Positions 1 through 11,509 of a stretch of DNA of 64,000 nt are shown piece by piece. Position numbers and translations under genes: made by a program. The notes beneath the pieces were generated by a model, which ran no database searches, had not been told where the DNA came from, and worked only from the letters and a program-made list of their open reading frames with translations. Location of the stretch: the NCBI GenBank assembly GCA_030248215.1, contig JASANG010002574.1:186001-250000 (forward strand), in the 5' to 3' direction. The DNA comes from Enoplolaimus lenunculus (Eukaryota; Nematoda; Enoplea; Enoplida; Thoracostomopsidae). The stretch's first letter is position 1, and each line of letters begins with the position of its first letter.

Positions 1-39
1 TACAATACTCACGGACACCGGCCAATGTTAAAACTGTGG

Positions 40-548
40 CCAAAGTAAAGAACATGGGCGGAAGCCTAATGCGGGGTTCACGTTATAACCGAGGCAGGCG
101 GAACACGGTTTGTCCCATGTTGATTCGTCGTCAATGTTAAAATTCGGGCTCTTATGTCGGGTCAACAGACAAAACTCGAATGTCATATGACATTTACTTA
201 CAAACCACCGCTCTCAAACGATCAATGTATACAAGCGACGGTATGTCACGAGATACTGTGGGACATTTATGCGAATATCATATGATATTCCAAAATTTCA
301 ACGAATATCATATGATATTCAGCCGAACGAACCCTTGGCACAAAAAAAAAAAAAAAACCCCCCTTCCAAAATTTCAACGAATATCATGGGCGGAAGCCTA
401 AGCCTAAAAGCTTAAGCGTAAGAATGACCATATTCCTACGCCTAAGCCTAAGCCTAAGCCTAAGCCAATCGAAAAAATAGTCTAAAGATTAATCTTACCC
501 TATTGCAGTCGCACAGAAAAACTTTCGCCCCTGATCTTTACATGGGCC
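40..548. mobile_element. Family A element with a family K insertion
   Basis: This is the reference description of family A. Intact copies are about 150-250 bp. One end reads GGCCCATGTAAAGATCAGG and continues into GGAACGTTTTTCTG. The other reads GGCCAATGTATAGAACAGG and continues into GTAACAGTAGTATAAGC. Between them lies a core of degenerate TTAGGC/GCCTAA hexamers. Several copies are flanked by 8-bp direct repeats, so this is a non-autonomous DNA transposon of a superfamily I cannot fix. In this copy a K fragment (about 70-384) interrupts the left part. A 17-bp stretch, catgggcggaagcctaa, occurs on both sides of it. Confidence 0.7.
70..384. mobile_element. Family K fragment
   Basis: It begins with the K end TGCGGGGTTCACGTTATAA after a TAA and contains repeated gaatatcatatgatattc palindromes. 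The right K terminus is missing, so this is a partial copy inside the A element. Confidence 0.6.
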
Positions 549-758
549 ATAACTTTCATTGTCCATTACTGTAGATTAAGCATATTTCTAAGCCGTAAAT
601 CCTTTTGCATAAGCGTTGAAAAAAGTGTAAATTAGAAGCCTTGTATTTTGTTTTACAGCAAGCGCTACTTTGAAACAAATGTCTGCAACCATCTATAATT
701 GCGTTTAATAGGGTATCATAAGTCTATTATGGCAAACAATAAATCATTTTTTAAACTA

Positions 759-874
759 AGGGATGCGCAATACTTTTGTTGACGAGCGGCGTCGTAAGGG
801 TGACAGACGGCGATGGACGGTACCGTGCAGGTGACGGACGGCGCTGCTCGTCAACAAAAGTATAGTGCAACCCT
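759..874. mobile_element. Family H foldback element (116 bp)
   Basis: This is a near-perfect foldback. The left arm has AGGGATGCGCAATACTTTTG and the right arm carries its complement ending in GCAACCCT. TA is present on both sides (757-758 and 875-876), consistent with a Tc1/mariner-style target. The arms are GC-rich, with CGGCG, GACGG and related motifs. There is no coding potential. Other H copies or fragments lie near 17.9, 30.6-30.86, 50.1-50.28 and 63.0-63.2 kb. Confidence 0.65.
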
Positions 875-1017
875 TACACTCAAATATTTGTTTTCCGTTT
901 TAATATTAACTAGTAATCCGTAGTTGCACACATGTGCAGCTTGCCTATTATACTGTGTTTTGGCCTATGTTCAAGAGTATTTGTTTTTAAGCAAGTCTTG
1001 CCTAAGATTTGAAGCTT

Positions 1018-1844
1018 ATGCGGGGTTCACGTTATAAATGGTGCAGCTGGGCCACGTTTTGTCACGTTGTATATATTGGGTAACATTTTGTCTGCGATGT
1101 AACCCAATATGATATTCAAAAAACAGTGGTTGTCTGCTAACATCACGTATCGGTCACGTATTCCCTACGTTGTCTGTCAATATCATATGATCATTTTGAA
1201 AATGTCTACTGATTCAGTTGCATAACTAGGTTTGGAATATCATATGATACTAATCGACATGTGCTTGGTGGGAAACTCAAATTTTGGCGGGAAATTCAAA
1301 TTTTGGCGGGAAATTCAAATGTTGGCGGGAAATTTAAATTTTAGCGGCAAATTCAAATTTACACGGGAAAATTCAAAATTTGGCGGGAAATTCACATTTT
1401 GGCGGGAAATTCAAATTTTGGCGGAAATTCAAATTTTGGCGGGAAAATTCAAATTTTGGTTGAAAATTCAAATTTTGGCGGGAAATTCAAATTCAGGTGG
1501 GAAAATTCAAATTTTGGCGGGAAAATCAAATCTTTTGGGAAATACAAATTTCGGCGGGAAATTAAAAATTTGGCGGGAAAATTCAAATTTTGGCAGGAAA
1601 ATTCGAATTTGGGAGGGAATATTCAAAATTTTAGCAGATTGTATACGTCTTAAACTACATAATGGAATATCATATGATACTCCAAATCCGTCTTTGAATA
1701 TCATATCATAAATGAGCAATATCATATGATATTCGACTTTTGTCTGTCCGTATCATATGATGGTAACAAAAATTTATGTTGATGTCGAATCAACATGTGG
1801 CAAAACGTGACCCGACTGCCCCAGTTATAACGTGAACCCCGCAT
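1018..1844. mobile_element. Family K element with minisatellite core
   Basis: Long inverted termini start TGCGGGGTTCACGTTATAA and end with the complement; TTA flanks both ends (1016-1018 and 1842-1846 region). A 3-bp TWA duplication and this structure suggest a PIF/Harbinger-type non-autonomous element. The interior holds gaatatcatatgat palindromes and a tandem array listed separately. The open frames across it are by-products of the repeat. Confidence 0.7.
1269..1640. repeat. Minisatellite, about 17-19 bp unit
   Basis: About twenty imperfect units of the type aaattcaaattttggcggg in tandem inside the K element. Units vary by point changes and by the number of A and G residues at the junctions. 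Confidence 0.9.
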
Positions 1845-2856
1845 TATTTGACACCTCAAACCACCAATTTATCATTTTAATGTATACGGGGTCCTTGGCT
1901 CGGTGCTGCATCCATTCCTAATAAAGGAAGGATTTAACCCGGATTCACTTCTGTAGTGGAAAATACAGTTCGCAACTTGAGCATAGCTATAGACAACATA
2001 TAAATATCCTATTAATACACCAAACAGCATTGGTCTAATAGAATAAAACACAAATGTCTAAAAAATAATATTTAATAAAAACATTAAAATCACAGTTTTA
2101 TGTCTATTATGCAAACTTCTACAAATTTGCATATTGTGGCTTCGCTGGAACGTTGCCCAAAATACATATGTGGGCGTTCCAGCTTTAATATATAGAGATT
2201 GATCTATTTTGTTTATTTTAACTGAATTTTCGATCAACAGATATGTCAAACCTAATAATATACCAATGCCAGTATACATCAAAATTTAAAAAATTACTTG
2301 ACTCGTCATTTTATATATAAATGCCCAAATTTGCGGCAATTTTATGCTTCAAGTCTAGTAAACAGCCAAAAATTATTATACTTTTATCCTTGAAATAAAA
2401 AAACCTTGTCTCCGTATCTCCCACGGGAATACAGGGCAGGACCTTTTGGAAGGTGTTTTTTCTTAAAGACTATGAAAAACAACCATTTTTAGCCACGTGC
2501 CTATAGAACGAATATATGTGTATTTTCTAAATCTCTATGCCGTTTTAGGCTTTTCGGAATCTTCGAAACGTATCCCCTGGTCCTTGAAGAAACGCCTCTG
2601 CCGTATTAATGTTAAAAATGGTAAACAAAAATTTTTAAACACAGTTTCAATTTTTGTAGTGTTTTTATGTTTGTTGCTAAAAAATTTAGACAAAAATATA
2701 CAAAAAATACGTGTTTTTCATCGCTGTAAATTCTAGAAATACATTTTGCCAGACTTACAGTAATAACTCTTTAATAGAAAATACATAAATCAACATCTAA
2801 GGAATCGCATTCGCAACGACAGCACTTATCACCATAGTTGTCTAGTTGATGCTCAG
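1845..2856. other. Unassigned AT-rich stretch
   Basis: No gene seen. It contains one family P copy: a 50-bp palindromic segment at about 2137-2192 with GCTGGAACG, an ACATATGT core and CGTTCCAGC. Related segments occur at about 52067-52110 and 57401-57446. Confidence 0.5.
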
Positions 2857-3208
2857 CAGGGTGGTAACCGGATATCCGGTCTCCGGTAAAAATCGGTGTC
2901 CGTTTTTGTTTCCGTTATAGAGAATACCGGAAATTCGGTTGGTTTTACGCACAAAATTAGTTATAAACAACGTATGTATATTTTGCAATTTTTCATATGC
3001 TGCAAGTGATTGAAATGAAATAAAAATTACGAAATTCATCCGAAATCTAATCGATGTATCCGCTGCTTGCTCAGTGAACATTAGAGAGTCCGATAAAGAT
3101 TTGTCCGGATCAATTGTGTTGGCAGAAAAATAAAACATCATTGAAACTTTTACACTTCAATATCTGTTTTCCGTTTCCGTTCTTTTTAATATTCCTGTAC
3201 ATCCTAAC
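2857..3208. mobile_element. Family J (hAT-like) element, degraded
   Basis: It starts CAGGGTGGTAACCGG and carries repeated CCGG-rich motifs (ccggtctccgg, ccgttttt). It resembles the sequence at 52140-52520 in reverse orientation. The right terminus is poorly preserved. Confidence 0.5.
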
Positions 3209-3399
3209 GTTTAGTCAGAAAAGTGTACGACGACAGCTGTGGATTTGATATATCCAGTTCCAATATGCTAATTTCACTGAGCTTAGAATTGAAAATAAAG
3301 TTTAAAAACTGCGTTTACCTTTTTAAAAGCCTTCATTGTACGCAGTTTGATGCAGAATATTTAATCTAAGAGATTATATACCATGCTAAGTAAGTAAAA

Positions 3400-3935
3400 C
3401 CAGAGGTCCGGCTCCGATTCCGGCTCCGGCTGGCACCAAATTGACCTCCATATCCGGCTCCGGTAGATTTTTTGCGCAGTTTCCGGTACTCCGTATTAAA
3501 GTTGTTTTAAATATATCTCTATAACAGTTGCAGGTCCTCAACGAACGTGTTTATAAAATTTGAGACAATTTTAAAGGTTTCGTTTACGGAAAAATTTCAA
3601 AATGAAAATTACAGATTATTGCTATTGCTTATTAATTATAGTTTACTTCAACACTGCAAAAAATGGAGATTCAAATTGACTCTCTCCGAAATACGCTTTT
3701 CGGGACTACAAAAACTGAGTCAAATACAACTCCGACTCAATAAGTCGAATGTGACTGTGGTGAAGTTGAATTTTGACTCAATTTGTGTAGTCTCGAAAAG
3801 CCTATTTCAGAGAGAGTCAATTTGAATGACCAATTTTTGCAATGAAGCTTTGTTTCGACTCTGCCTCTAGCAAAATTTGTTGCGTTCCGGCTCAAGCGTT
3901 GACTCGGGTTTATTTCAGCCTCCGGTTGCACCCTG
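3400..3935. mobile_element. Family J-like element interrupted by family E
   Basis: It is rich in ggctccgg/ccggt motifs and ends GGTTGCACCCTG at 3935, the same terminus as the J copy at 23752-24154. The left edge is approximate. An E element sits inside at 3652-3844. Confidence 0.5.
3652..3844. mobile_element. Family E element
   Basis: Family E has ends CACTGCAAAAAATGGTGAG and the matching complement, followed inwards by TCAAATTGACTCTCTCTGAA. The centre has gagtc/gactc repeats. The clean copies at 38465 and 42561 are flanked by TA, as for Tc1/mariner MITEs. This copy has slightly diverged ends (cactgcaaaaaatgg and ttttgcaatg). Confidence 0.7.
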
Positions 3936-4291
3936 CAAGTTTCAGATGTCATTTACACACCATTTTTGTCCAGAACCAAAACAGGTTTCATGAATTGCCG
4001 TTTTTAATTTTTCATATTTGATTCAAAACGTAATGTTTCTGGTTCAAAACCGGCTATACCATTGCATTTTCAGCGTTATCTTGTCTATTTTTTCAGTCTT
4101 AATGATTTTTTCTAGCCAAACATTCCAAATTGCTGGTATATTTCGTAGCCATGCCCAGGGTACACAAGGGTCACAATTCTCACAAACCTCACAAATTTTG
4201 GTTTGCAAGTTCTTAAAAAAAGTTTATCTGCTGGCAACGCAACAAGCATTCTGACTGATTTCGAATTTGTCCTCGTCGCAAATTTTTCGCT

Positions 4292-4519
4292 CACTGCACA
4301 TTTCAGTGAGTTAATTTAACTCAGAATGAGTTGAATCACTCAGTCTGAGTTATGACTTTCAGAACTCAGAATTTTGAGTTGATTCAGTTCATTCCGAGTT
4401 AATCAACCCTCCCAGAGTCAACTCAAGTCAGAGTGAGTTAAAGTTTGCTGTTATTAACTCAGAAATAACCAACTCGCTAGCTGAATTGATTAATCAACTC
4501 ATTGGAATTTACAATACTG
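4292..4519. mobile_element. Family C element, diverged
   Basis: Family C is described here once. It is typically 252 bp and flanked by TA, with ends CACTGTAAATTTCAGTGAG and AATTTACAGTG. The interior is a dense set of AACTCA/TGAGTT motifs that makes the whole element a weak foldback. It is a Tc1/mariner-like MITE with no open frame of interest. In this copy the left end reads CACTGCACATTTCAGTGAG and the right end is damaged. Confidence 0.75.
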
Positions 4520-4606
4520 TACACCTGTAGACGGCCGATTATTTTTATGAAACATTAATAACGTCACCATTGAACAGCACTTCTTTATTCAATACTTAGA
4601 AATCAA

Positions 4607-4797
4607 GACCAATGTATAGAACAGGGCCATAATAATAGTCAAAGCGTATTCCTAAGCCTAAAGCCTTTTAGCCTCAGTGTAAAAATGAGCTTATACCTAA
4701 GCCTAAGCCTAAGCATAAAATTAGCCTAAAACGTTAGCTTACTCTATTGCAGTCTCGCAGAAAAACGTTCCGGTGTCGTTGTTTACATTGGCCGAAA
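4607..4797. mobile_element. Family A element just upstream of the CPG4-type gene
   Basis: Ends CCAATGTATAGAACAGGG and TTTACATTGGCC, core in the GCCTAA orientation. It stops about 118 bp before the ATG at 4916, so it occupies the likely promoter region of that gene. Confidence 0.8.
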
Positions 4798-4915
4798 TCA
4801 ACAAAAAAACGCAATATTTATGTTTTAGTTTTAATATATTAATATTCTAAACCGTAGAAATTTATACTTCGCAACTTGTGTTTCCGGAAGTAAAACCGCA
4901 AATTTGCCATTCAAA

Positions 4916-5623
4916 ATGCTATACGGTACCGGATATTTGAAATTACTAATTATTTTAGCGGTTTCTACCGGATATAGTTTAATCAATGCTCAAAAACTCA
5001 ACACCGATAATTCAACTGAAAAATTTCAACCGAAATCTGACCAATCAACTGAGTGCATGCTGCCATGTTTTCGTCGAATAGATTATATCGGCGGAACTCG
5101 CAGTTATCCACTTTATAATTTAAATTTAACTCAAATTTGCACCGATGTAAGCAACATTCAAGCGTGTTTTCACAGTTGTCAACGCGGATTTGATGTTTAC
5201 CGACAAATACGTGAATTTTTACCAAATGCTTTTCAACTGATCAATGATACTTGCTCAAGTTTCAATTTAAACGCTGAAACTATTAACGAAACGAAGCAAA
5301 CATTTGACACTTTTGAGTTGAGTTATGGCGAAATTATTAATCAGTCAGCGTTGATTTCGGCTATCACTGAAGTGAAAAAGGGACCACGAAAGCTTATGCA
5401 ATGCTTTGGACCGTGTGCAGAAAAGTTAAGTCTGCTGCGACGGTATGGAGTTGTTGCAAGTCAATCAGTTCAAATTTGTCATATTTATAGTGATTTTTTA
5501 AGCTGTATACAGCTGTGTCCGTTGGGACAATTTTCGCTCAACAGAGCGAAGCAACAGAAAAATGACGGAAACGTTATTGTGAAATTAGACAAAATGTGCG
5601 GATACGGAAGTACTAAAACTTAA
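4916..5623 (+). CDS. Secreted protein with two CPG4-type cysteine repeats
   Basis: A single open frame of 235 residues. I chose the ATG at 4916 because it begins a clean signal peptide (residues 1-25, hydrophobic core LKLLIILAV, likely cut after LINA). The rest holds two six-cysteine modules with the spacing CxxxC...C-8-C-3-C...C, near residues 47-115 and 160-232. This matches the chondroitin proteoglycan 4 (CPG4) type repeat of nematodes, known from secreted and eggshell proteoglycans. Several NxS/T sites (NLT, NDT, NET, NQS) suggest N-glycosylation. I see no obvious SG-rich chondroitin attachment tract. It lies between an A element upstream and a B element that begins about 32 bp after the stop. 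Secretion is well supported; the matrix role is inferred from the family. Confidence 0.85.
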   Translation: MLYGTGYLKLLIILAVSTGYSLINAQKLNTDNSTEKFQPKSDQSTECMLPCFRRIDYIGGTRSYPLYNLNLTQICTDVSNIQACFHSCQRGFDVYRQIREFLPNAFQLINDTCSSFNLNAETINETKQTFDTFELSYGEIINQSALISAITEVKKGPRKLMQCFGPCAEKLSLLRRYGVVASQSVQICHIYSDFLSCIQLCPLGQFSLNRAKQQKNDGNVIVKLDKMCGYGSTKT

Positions 5624-5654
5624 CAAGATCCTGTGTATTTTGGATGTCGTGTTA

Positions 5655-5858
5655 GGCCAATGTTAGTTTTAGGGTCGTAACAGTAGATTAAGCGTATTCC
5701 TAAGCCTATGCCTAAGTCTAAGCGTTGCAAAAAAGTGTTCCCAAGCTTAAGCCTAAGCCTAAGCCTAAAAGCAAAAAAATGTAATCTGGAATCTGATCCC
5801 ACTCTTTTATAGATCCACCAGAAACCTTTACGCCCCTTAAAGTAACATGGGCCTCGTG
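5655..5858. mobile_element. Family B element
   Basis: Family B shares the GCCTAA-type core and GGCC ends with A but has different termini: GGCCAATGTTACTTTAACG on one side and CCACCAGAAACCTGG, then CTAAAGTAACATGGGCC, on the other. A B-specific internal segment reads gcgttgcaaaaa. The copies at 34244 and 55801 have 8-bp flanking repeats, as A does. Confidence 0.75.
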
Positions 5859-5889
5859 TTAAATATGAACATCGCCAGTTTGCTCTAGA

Positions 5890-6067
5890 CTGAGGTCCAT
5901 GTAGATATCAGGGGCGGAACGTTTTTCTGTGAGACTGCTATAGAGTGACGTTAAAGTTATACACTAATTTTGTGCTTAGGCTGAAGTTAAGGCTTTAGAC
6001 TTATGTATAAGTTCATTGTTTCGCCAATGATTTAAGGCTTAGGATTGTGCTTATTTCGATACATGGC
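5890..6067. mobile_element. Family A element
   Basis: Reverse orientation, from ggtccatgtagatatcagg to gatacatggcc. The core hexamers are well eroded. Confidence 0.7.
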
Positions 6068-6858
6068 CCCTAAACTGGCAACTACAGAGTAGTAGTACTA
6101 CTATCTACTACTGTCCGAAACAAGCACTACTACTGTCCGAAACAAGCAATCAGTAGAACAGAATGAAACTTTCAGCTATTGAAATTGAACTTGCACTTGA
6201 TATCAATTAATTTTGGCTATTATTAATATTAAATAAATTTTTTCGACTGGTGTTATTTGATTTTTTTTATTCTGAATTCTTTTAAATGATCAATTTTTCT
6301 GGTTTTTAATTCATATAAGTTTGGCAATTTGCTGTGTTTATTTTCTTAAAAAACAAAACAGGAGTGTTGAAATTTCAAGACAATATATTTTGAGTGTACA
6401 CTACAGCATTTTGTTTAGTGTAAATTTTGTGAATCTGAATTGACAAAAAGTCATATGTCCTGAAAATCAGAAAAATGGTGCCTCATACTTGAGACATTTT
6501 GTCTTAAACGTTTTAAAACAATCTGTTCAATTTCAATTTTTCATATGACAAAAAATTAAAACATATTTTTGAACAATTTCAAGAATTTAAGTCTGGAAAT
6601 CAAAGCATATAGGCTAACGATATGCTCATAGTCTGTGACCAGATAGACATTAAACAAAAATTTATTAGTTTAATGTCTTAATTTTTTTAGAGTTTAATGT
6701 CTTTATTTTAAGACTTATATGCACATAAATGTTTAAAAATTCACACTTTATTGATTCGAATTTAAGACAATTGCCTAGTTATGCTTACGGTTTGGTCATG
6801 TAGCTTCATAAATTTATATCTTTCCAAGTTTTCGCAAAACAAGTAATGAAGCAAGAAC
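6068..6858. other. AT-rich stretch with possible family N element
   Basis: It holds a short tandem of tactactgtccgaaacaagca (about 6106-6147). From about 6378 to 6775 many gtctta/taagac motifs form a diffuse inverted structure, starting with attttgagtgt. The complement acactcaaaat starts a similar stretch at about 11512. I see no gene. Confidence 0.35.
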
Positions 6859-7111
6859 GCTGTAAATTTCAATGAGTTGATTAATCAGCTCAGCTAGCGA
6901 GTTGGTTACTTCTGAATTAATGTCAGTAAACATTAACTCACACTGAGTTGAGACGATTCTCACTCCGAGTTGAGTTGACTCTGAGTGAGTTGATCAATTA
7001 AGTCAGAATGAATTGAATCAACTCAACATTCCGAGTTGTGATAGTCGTAACTCAGACTGAGTGATTCAACTCATTAAAAGTTAAAATCAACTGTCACTGA
7101 AATTTACTGTG
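6859..7111. mobile_element. Family C element
   Basis: 253 bp, in the orientation opposite to the copy at 9885. The ends have mutated to CGCTG and ACTGTG. Confidence 0.8.
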
Positions 7112-7493
7112 AATAGTGTAACATTTCAACTCAGCTTGCAAATATTCTATTAACCAGTTTACTCCTGCACAAAACGCTTTCACCATTTCGTCCAAGCTGC
7201 ATCATTTATGAATGATTCAAGCCTCACTGTGGTGTAAGTATTTTAGCCATATGAGTATCATGGTGATAGGTACTTATTAGCAGCAACAGACTTAAACACA
7301 ACAAGCCAGTTACCCGCGACGTCAATTACCTTTATAGCTCACCATAAAGAGCAAACAACCATTTAAACACGACATCGCTGAGAGGTGGGATCGTGAAAAA
7401 TTCAAAATTTTGCCACAGTTGGCAAAATTCATGCGTTATAAAATTTGCAGCGAGACCGATCAAGTACAAATTGAAAAACAATGCGTCTATTTA
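7112..7493. other. Unassigned spacer
   Basis: No gene recognised. A fragment resembling the end of family M (catcatggtgataggtactta) lies near 7255-7275. Confidence 0.35.
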
Positions 7494-7739
7494 CACTCTA
7501 AATTCCAGCGAATTAATTAATCAACTCAGACGGAAAGTTGTTTTTTTTTCTGAGTTAATAACAGTAAACTTTAACTTACTCTGAGTTGAGTTGATTGTCT
7601 ATAAGTCAAGTTGACTCTGTGTGAGTTGATGAATTAGATTAGAATGAGTTGAATAAATTCACAATTGTGAGTTCTATTTGTCCTAATTCAGACTAAGCGA
7701 TTCAACTCATTCTGAGTTAAAATCAACTCACTGGAAGTG
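7494..7739. mobile_element. Family C element
   Basis: Flanked by TA on both sides (7492-7493 and 7740-7741). Ends CACTCTAAATTCCAG and ACTGGAAGTG. Confidence 0.8.
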
Positions 7740-7807
7740 TAGTATTTAGAACTCATTGTCCGTTCGATGCAATTAAATAGTTTAATCTTCAAAGTGAATA
7801 TAAGATC

Positions 7808-7925
7808 GGGCCAATGTTTAGAACAGGGCCGGCCGTAACAGATCTATAAACACATTTTAAGCCTAAGCCTGAGCCGTAACAATGAGTTGATACCCTTAGC
7901 CTAAGCATGAGGATGAACTGATACG
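7808..7925. mobile_element. Family A element, partial
   Basis: Left end ggccaatgtttagaacagg and part of the core are present; the other terminus is gone. Confidence 0.6.
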
Positions 7926-9213
7926 TAGTTCTATTATTAATGCGTCATAGTTTTTGGACGCTGCGTTTTTGATGGTAACAAATTTTAAACAATTACCCAA
8001 AACATTGTGATTAGCACTATTTTTACGTACTTTTTTGGCCAAAAACAAAGTAAATAACGTCGACAAATATTACAAAACACAGCCTTTATAAGCGTAGGAG
8101 GGACCTTGAATGTTATACTTAAAAAATACAGCCGACATTTTGCTGTAAATTTTTAACTTTTAAAATTTCACAAAACCCATGCGATATTTTGAAGTTTGTT
8201 TGCGACCAAAATAGCAGATTTAGTTTATTGGCTTCTCTCAAAATCTTATATATAAACAACTTGGAAGGTTTAAAAATATTAATGCTATTGTGAATTTTCC
8301 AGAAACGGTTTACAAAATGGTGGGCCAATGGCATACGTATAATTGACGCCGGCGGTTCCGAAAAAGTTTATTTTAATAAAAATATACTTTAAGCTGATAC
8401 AACCTGTTTTACACATTATGAAATCGCCACAGCGACTTATATACAAGCTAAAACCATGGTTTACACTAACGCAGAAAATTGCTCTTGCACAATAAGTTGC
8501 ACATGTTTTACTGTGCAAAATTGCAGTTAATATAGCATATTTGTGCAAAATAACAATTTATAAGTTTAACCAGTATTAATAGTTTGGGTTGATGCGCAGT
8601 TTGGTAAACGAAATTTTGTGTCGGTTCAATATTTAGACTATTCTTTCGCAGTCGAAAATATATAGCAATTTTGAGTAAATTTGACATCTGGCAGGATATG
8701 ATGGGGTGAATCATACTGTTAGCTTTTGGTCACAAGACCAAAATTATCTTTTGGATGCACGTTCGTATTTCGACAATTATATATATTTATTTATTTATTT
8801 ATTTATTTATTTGAATTTACAGCAAAATGTTAAATATGTTAAAAATAATTAATATTGCTACGGTTGTAAACAATTATGAAATAACATTTCGGTTATTTTC
8901 AGTAAATATACCTTTAAAATAACCAATTAGCATGCGGAAGAGAGTAAAGTTAGAAGTCGCGTTATTGCGCAATTTTTAGTGACGATATTTTAAATTTTGT
9001 AATAATTTCGTAAAAACATAAAAGTTGTTTACGTCAACGCGCTGCTTCGGCTTAATATTTAAACGCGAAGAAAGTGCAACAAAAATTTCTCAATTTAAAA
9101 TTTCAGTTTTAGTTTGGTGGAGTATATTTTTGACTTTAAGTATTTTTTATAGTAATAGCTGGGTTATTTTGACGATTTTCAATTTTGTGACGCTTTAAAA
9201 TCGTTCGATATTA
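7926..9213. other. Unassigned AT-rich stretch
   Basis: No convincing exon on either strand. It includes a TTTA/ATTT microsatellite at about 8776-8812 and short local palindromes such as ttttggtcacaagaccaaaa near 8723. Confidence 0.4.
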
Positions 9214-9463
9214 GGACCTTGTAAAGATCATCGACGGAACGTTTTTCTGTGGAACTGCAATAGAGCAAGTTTAGGCATTTGACTAGTTTTTGTTGCTTGG
9301 ACTTAGTTTTTTGTAGAATACCAAATAGACAAAGATTAAGCGTTAGACTATTTTCTGCTTAGGCTTAGCTATAATCTCGTTGTTAAGCCTAGGTTTAGGG
9401 TTAGGCTTAGGAAGATGCTAACGCTACTGTTACGGCCCTGTTATATAGCTTGGCCGACGTTGA
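9214..9463. mobile_element. Family A element
   Basis: From ggaccttgtaaagatcatc to ctgttatatagcttggcc. The TTAGGC-strand core reads rightwards. Confidence 0.7.
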
Positions 9464-9884
9464 CATTATGTACCAGGCTTAAAAAAGACCAAAATAAAAA
9501 GTTTAGTCGAAGACTTGCGCTTGCTTCAAATCTTTGTTTCGGATTGTATTTCTGAATAAGTAAAAATCAAATTTATCCAAAAACAATAATAAGTCATTGA
9601 TCGCTTTTTACTTTAATAATACTCTTATCTTAGCATATTTCGGCGTATTTACATGGTAAGTAAAATGTACGTTTTTTCCAAAATTTTTTGACCAAATTGT
9701 TCTTGTATCCAATCAAAATACATTCAGTTGAAACCTAAACCAGCTAGAAATTGCTTTCTGAACTATATTATTAACCTGCCGCGCCCGTCTAATAAAATTG
9801 CGAACGTGCAAAACATGGTATCTGAATCATGATTCTTGAATCACCTAAAAACGTTTCAAGCACAGTAGCCAGGCGAACCTGTTA
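9464..9884. other. Unassigned spacer
   Basis: AT-rich, with no gene or repeat recognised. Confidence 0.35.
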
Positions 9885-10136
9885 CACTGTAAATTTCAGT
9901 GAGTTGATTTTAACTCAGAATGAGCTGATTCACTCAGTCTTAGTTAGGACTATGAGAACTCAGAATTTTGAATTGATTCAATTCATTCTGAGTTAATTAA
10001 CCAACCCACCCAGAGTTAACTCAACTCTGATTGAGAATCACATCAACTCAGAGTGAGTTAACGTTTACGGGCATTAATTCAGAAATAACCAACTCGCTAG
10101 CTGAATTGATTAATCCACTCATTTGAATTTACAGTG
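9885..10136. mobile_element. Family C element, well preserved
   Basis: Exactly 252 bp between TA dinucleotides (9883-9884, 10137-10138). It serves as a reference copy for C. Confidence 0.9.
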
Positions 10137-10294
10137 TAGGGTGTAAAAACTGCCTAATTTACGAACTAAGAAGCGTAAATACACATTCCAAGCCACACAT
10201 AAACCTGAAATCTTTCATCAGATTATACGTCAATTTTAGAATTTTGACAAACTTTTTTGCTTGCTTCGCTCGCGATTTTTTGTTCAAAAGTCAA

Positions 10295-10460
10295 CCTTAG
10301 AATTTTTCCAATTAAAATATTCTGGCAACGCCTGTGTATCATTTATTGTGCGTGGCGTAGGTATTAACACGAGTCGTTGCGAACCTTTGGTTAATAGTAT
10401 ACCAGTGCAGACATTGGGTGCCGGCAGAAATGTGCCAACTGTGGCAGCTGTCGTCTTTCT
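10295..10460. other. Possible coding fragment, unassigned
   Basis: A GC-richer patch open on both strands. The plus frame gives GVGINTSRCEPLVNS; the minus frame gives LVLIPTPRTINDTQALP. It ends exactly where a C element begins, so it may be an exon or exon remnant truncated by that insertion. I recognise no family and cannot choose the strand. Confidence 0.2.
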
Positions 10461-10461
10461 A

Positions 10462-10713
10462 CACGGCAAATTTCAATGAATTGATTTTAACTCAGAAGGA
10501 GTTAAATCACTCAGTCTGAGCTACGACTATCAGAACTCATAATTCCGAGTTGATTTAACTCATTCTGATTTAATTCATCAACTCCACCGAAATCAACTCA
10601 ACTCAGATTGAGAATTAGCGCAACTCAGAGTGAGTTAAACATGACATTTCTTAACTCAAAAATAACTAACTATTCGTCTGAGTTTATTAATTAACTCATT
10701 GAAATTTACAGTG
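10462..10713. mobile_element. Family C element
   Basis: 252 bp, TA on both sides. The left end has mutated to CACGGCAAATTTCAATG. Confidence 0.85.
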
Positions 10714-10938
10714 TAGGTTCTATAAAATGAAGTTCGGATCAAGTGAATTTTAAATCTGCTAACCGCATTATTGTAGTATCAAGAGCAGGTTTATAAGTCT
10801 AGCGTTTGATAGAACGCAATACGATTCATGCAACTGGTCGTGATTTTCAGAAAACTATCATGTCTTAAAAATATGGATCATATTAGGTCTGTTAAACGAG
10901 GTTCCCAAGTCTCTAGACTAGGCTCCGTCGGTTGTGCT

Positions 10939-11353
10939 AATTTGTAGAACAGGGCAGTAACAGTAGTGGAAATCATATTTTAAGCCAAAGTGTAAGAATC
11001 AGCTAAGACTACACTGTAAGTTTCAGTGAGTTGATTTTAACTCAGAATGAGTTGAATCACTCAGTCTGAGTTAGGACTATCAGAATTCAGAATTTTGAGT
11101 TGATTCAATTCATTCTGAGTTAATTAAACAACTCATCCATAGTCAACTCAACTCACAGTGAGAATCAAATCAACTCAGAGTGAGTTAATGTTTACTGATA
11201 TTAATTCAGAAATAACCAACTCGCTAGCTGAATTGATTAATCAACTCATTGGAATTTACAGTGTAAGCGTAAGTCTAAGCGAAAAAATAGTCTAACGCTT
11301 AATTACTCGATTTCAGTCGCACAGAAAAACGTTCCGCTCGCGATCTTTACATG
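10939..11353. mobile_element. Family A element interrupted by family C
   Basis: The A element runs from ttgtagaacagggcagtaa to gatctttacatgggc. A full C copy (11012-11263) splits its hexamer core. Confidence 0.85.
11012..11263. mobile_element. Family C element nested in A
   Basis: 252 bp between TA duplications (11010-11011, 11264-11265). The surrounding A core continues on either side, proving that C inserted after A. Confidence 0.9.
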
Positions 11354-11509
11354 GGCTGCTCCCAAGCCTGCAGTTCGGACACTTGTTGGATATTTTCAAA
11401 GCGTCTTACCTAAATTTTAAAATTTTTACGCAGGGATCTTAATTTAATTCGAATATCAAACGTGTTTAATATTTCCCAGTCAAAGGCTATGGCGACTGCG
11501 CTACACTCA

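Noticed and set aside
1232-1725. 159-residue and overlapping frames
   Set aside because: They arise from the 17-19 bp minisatellite of the K element.
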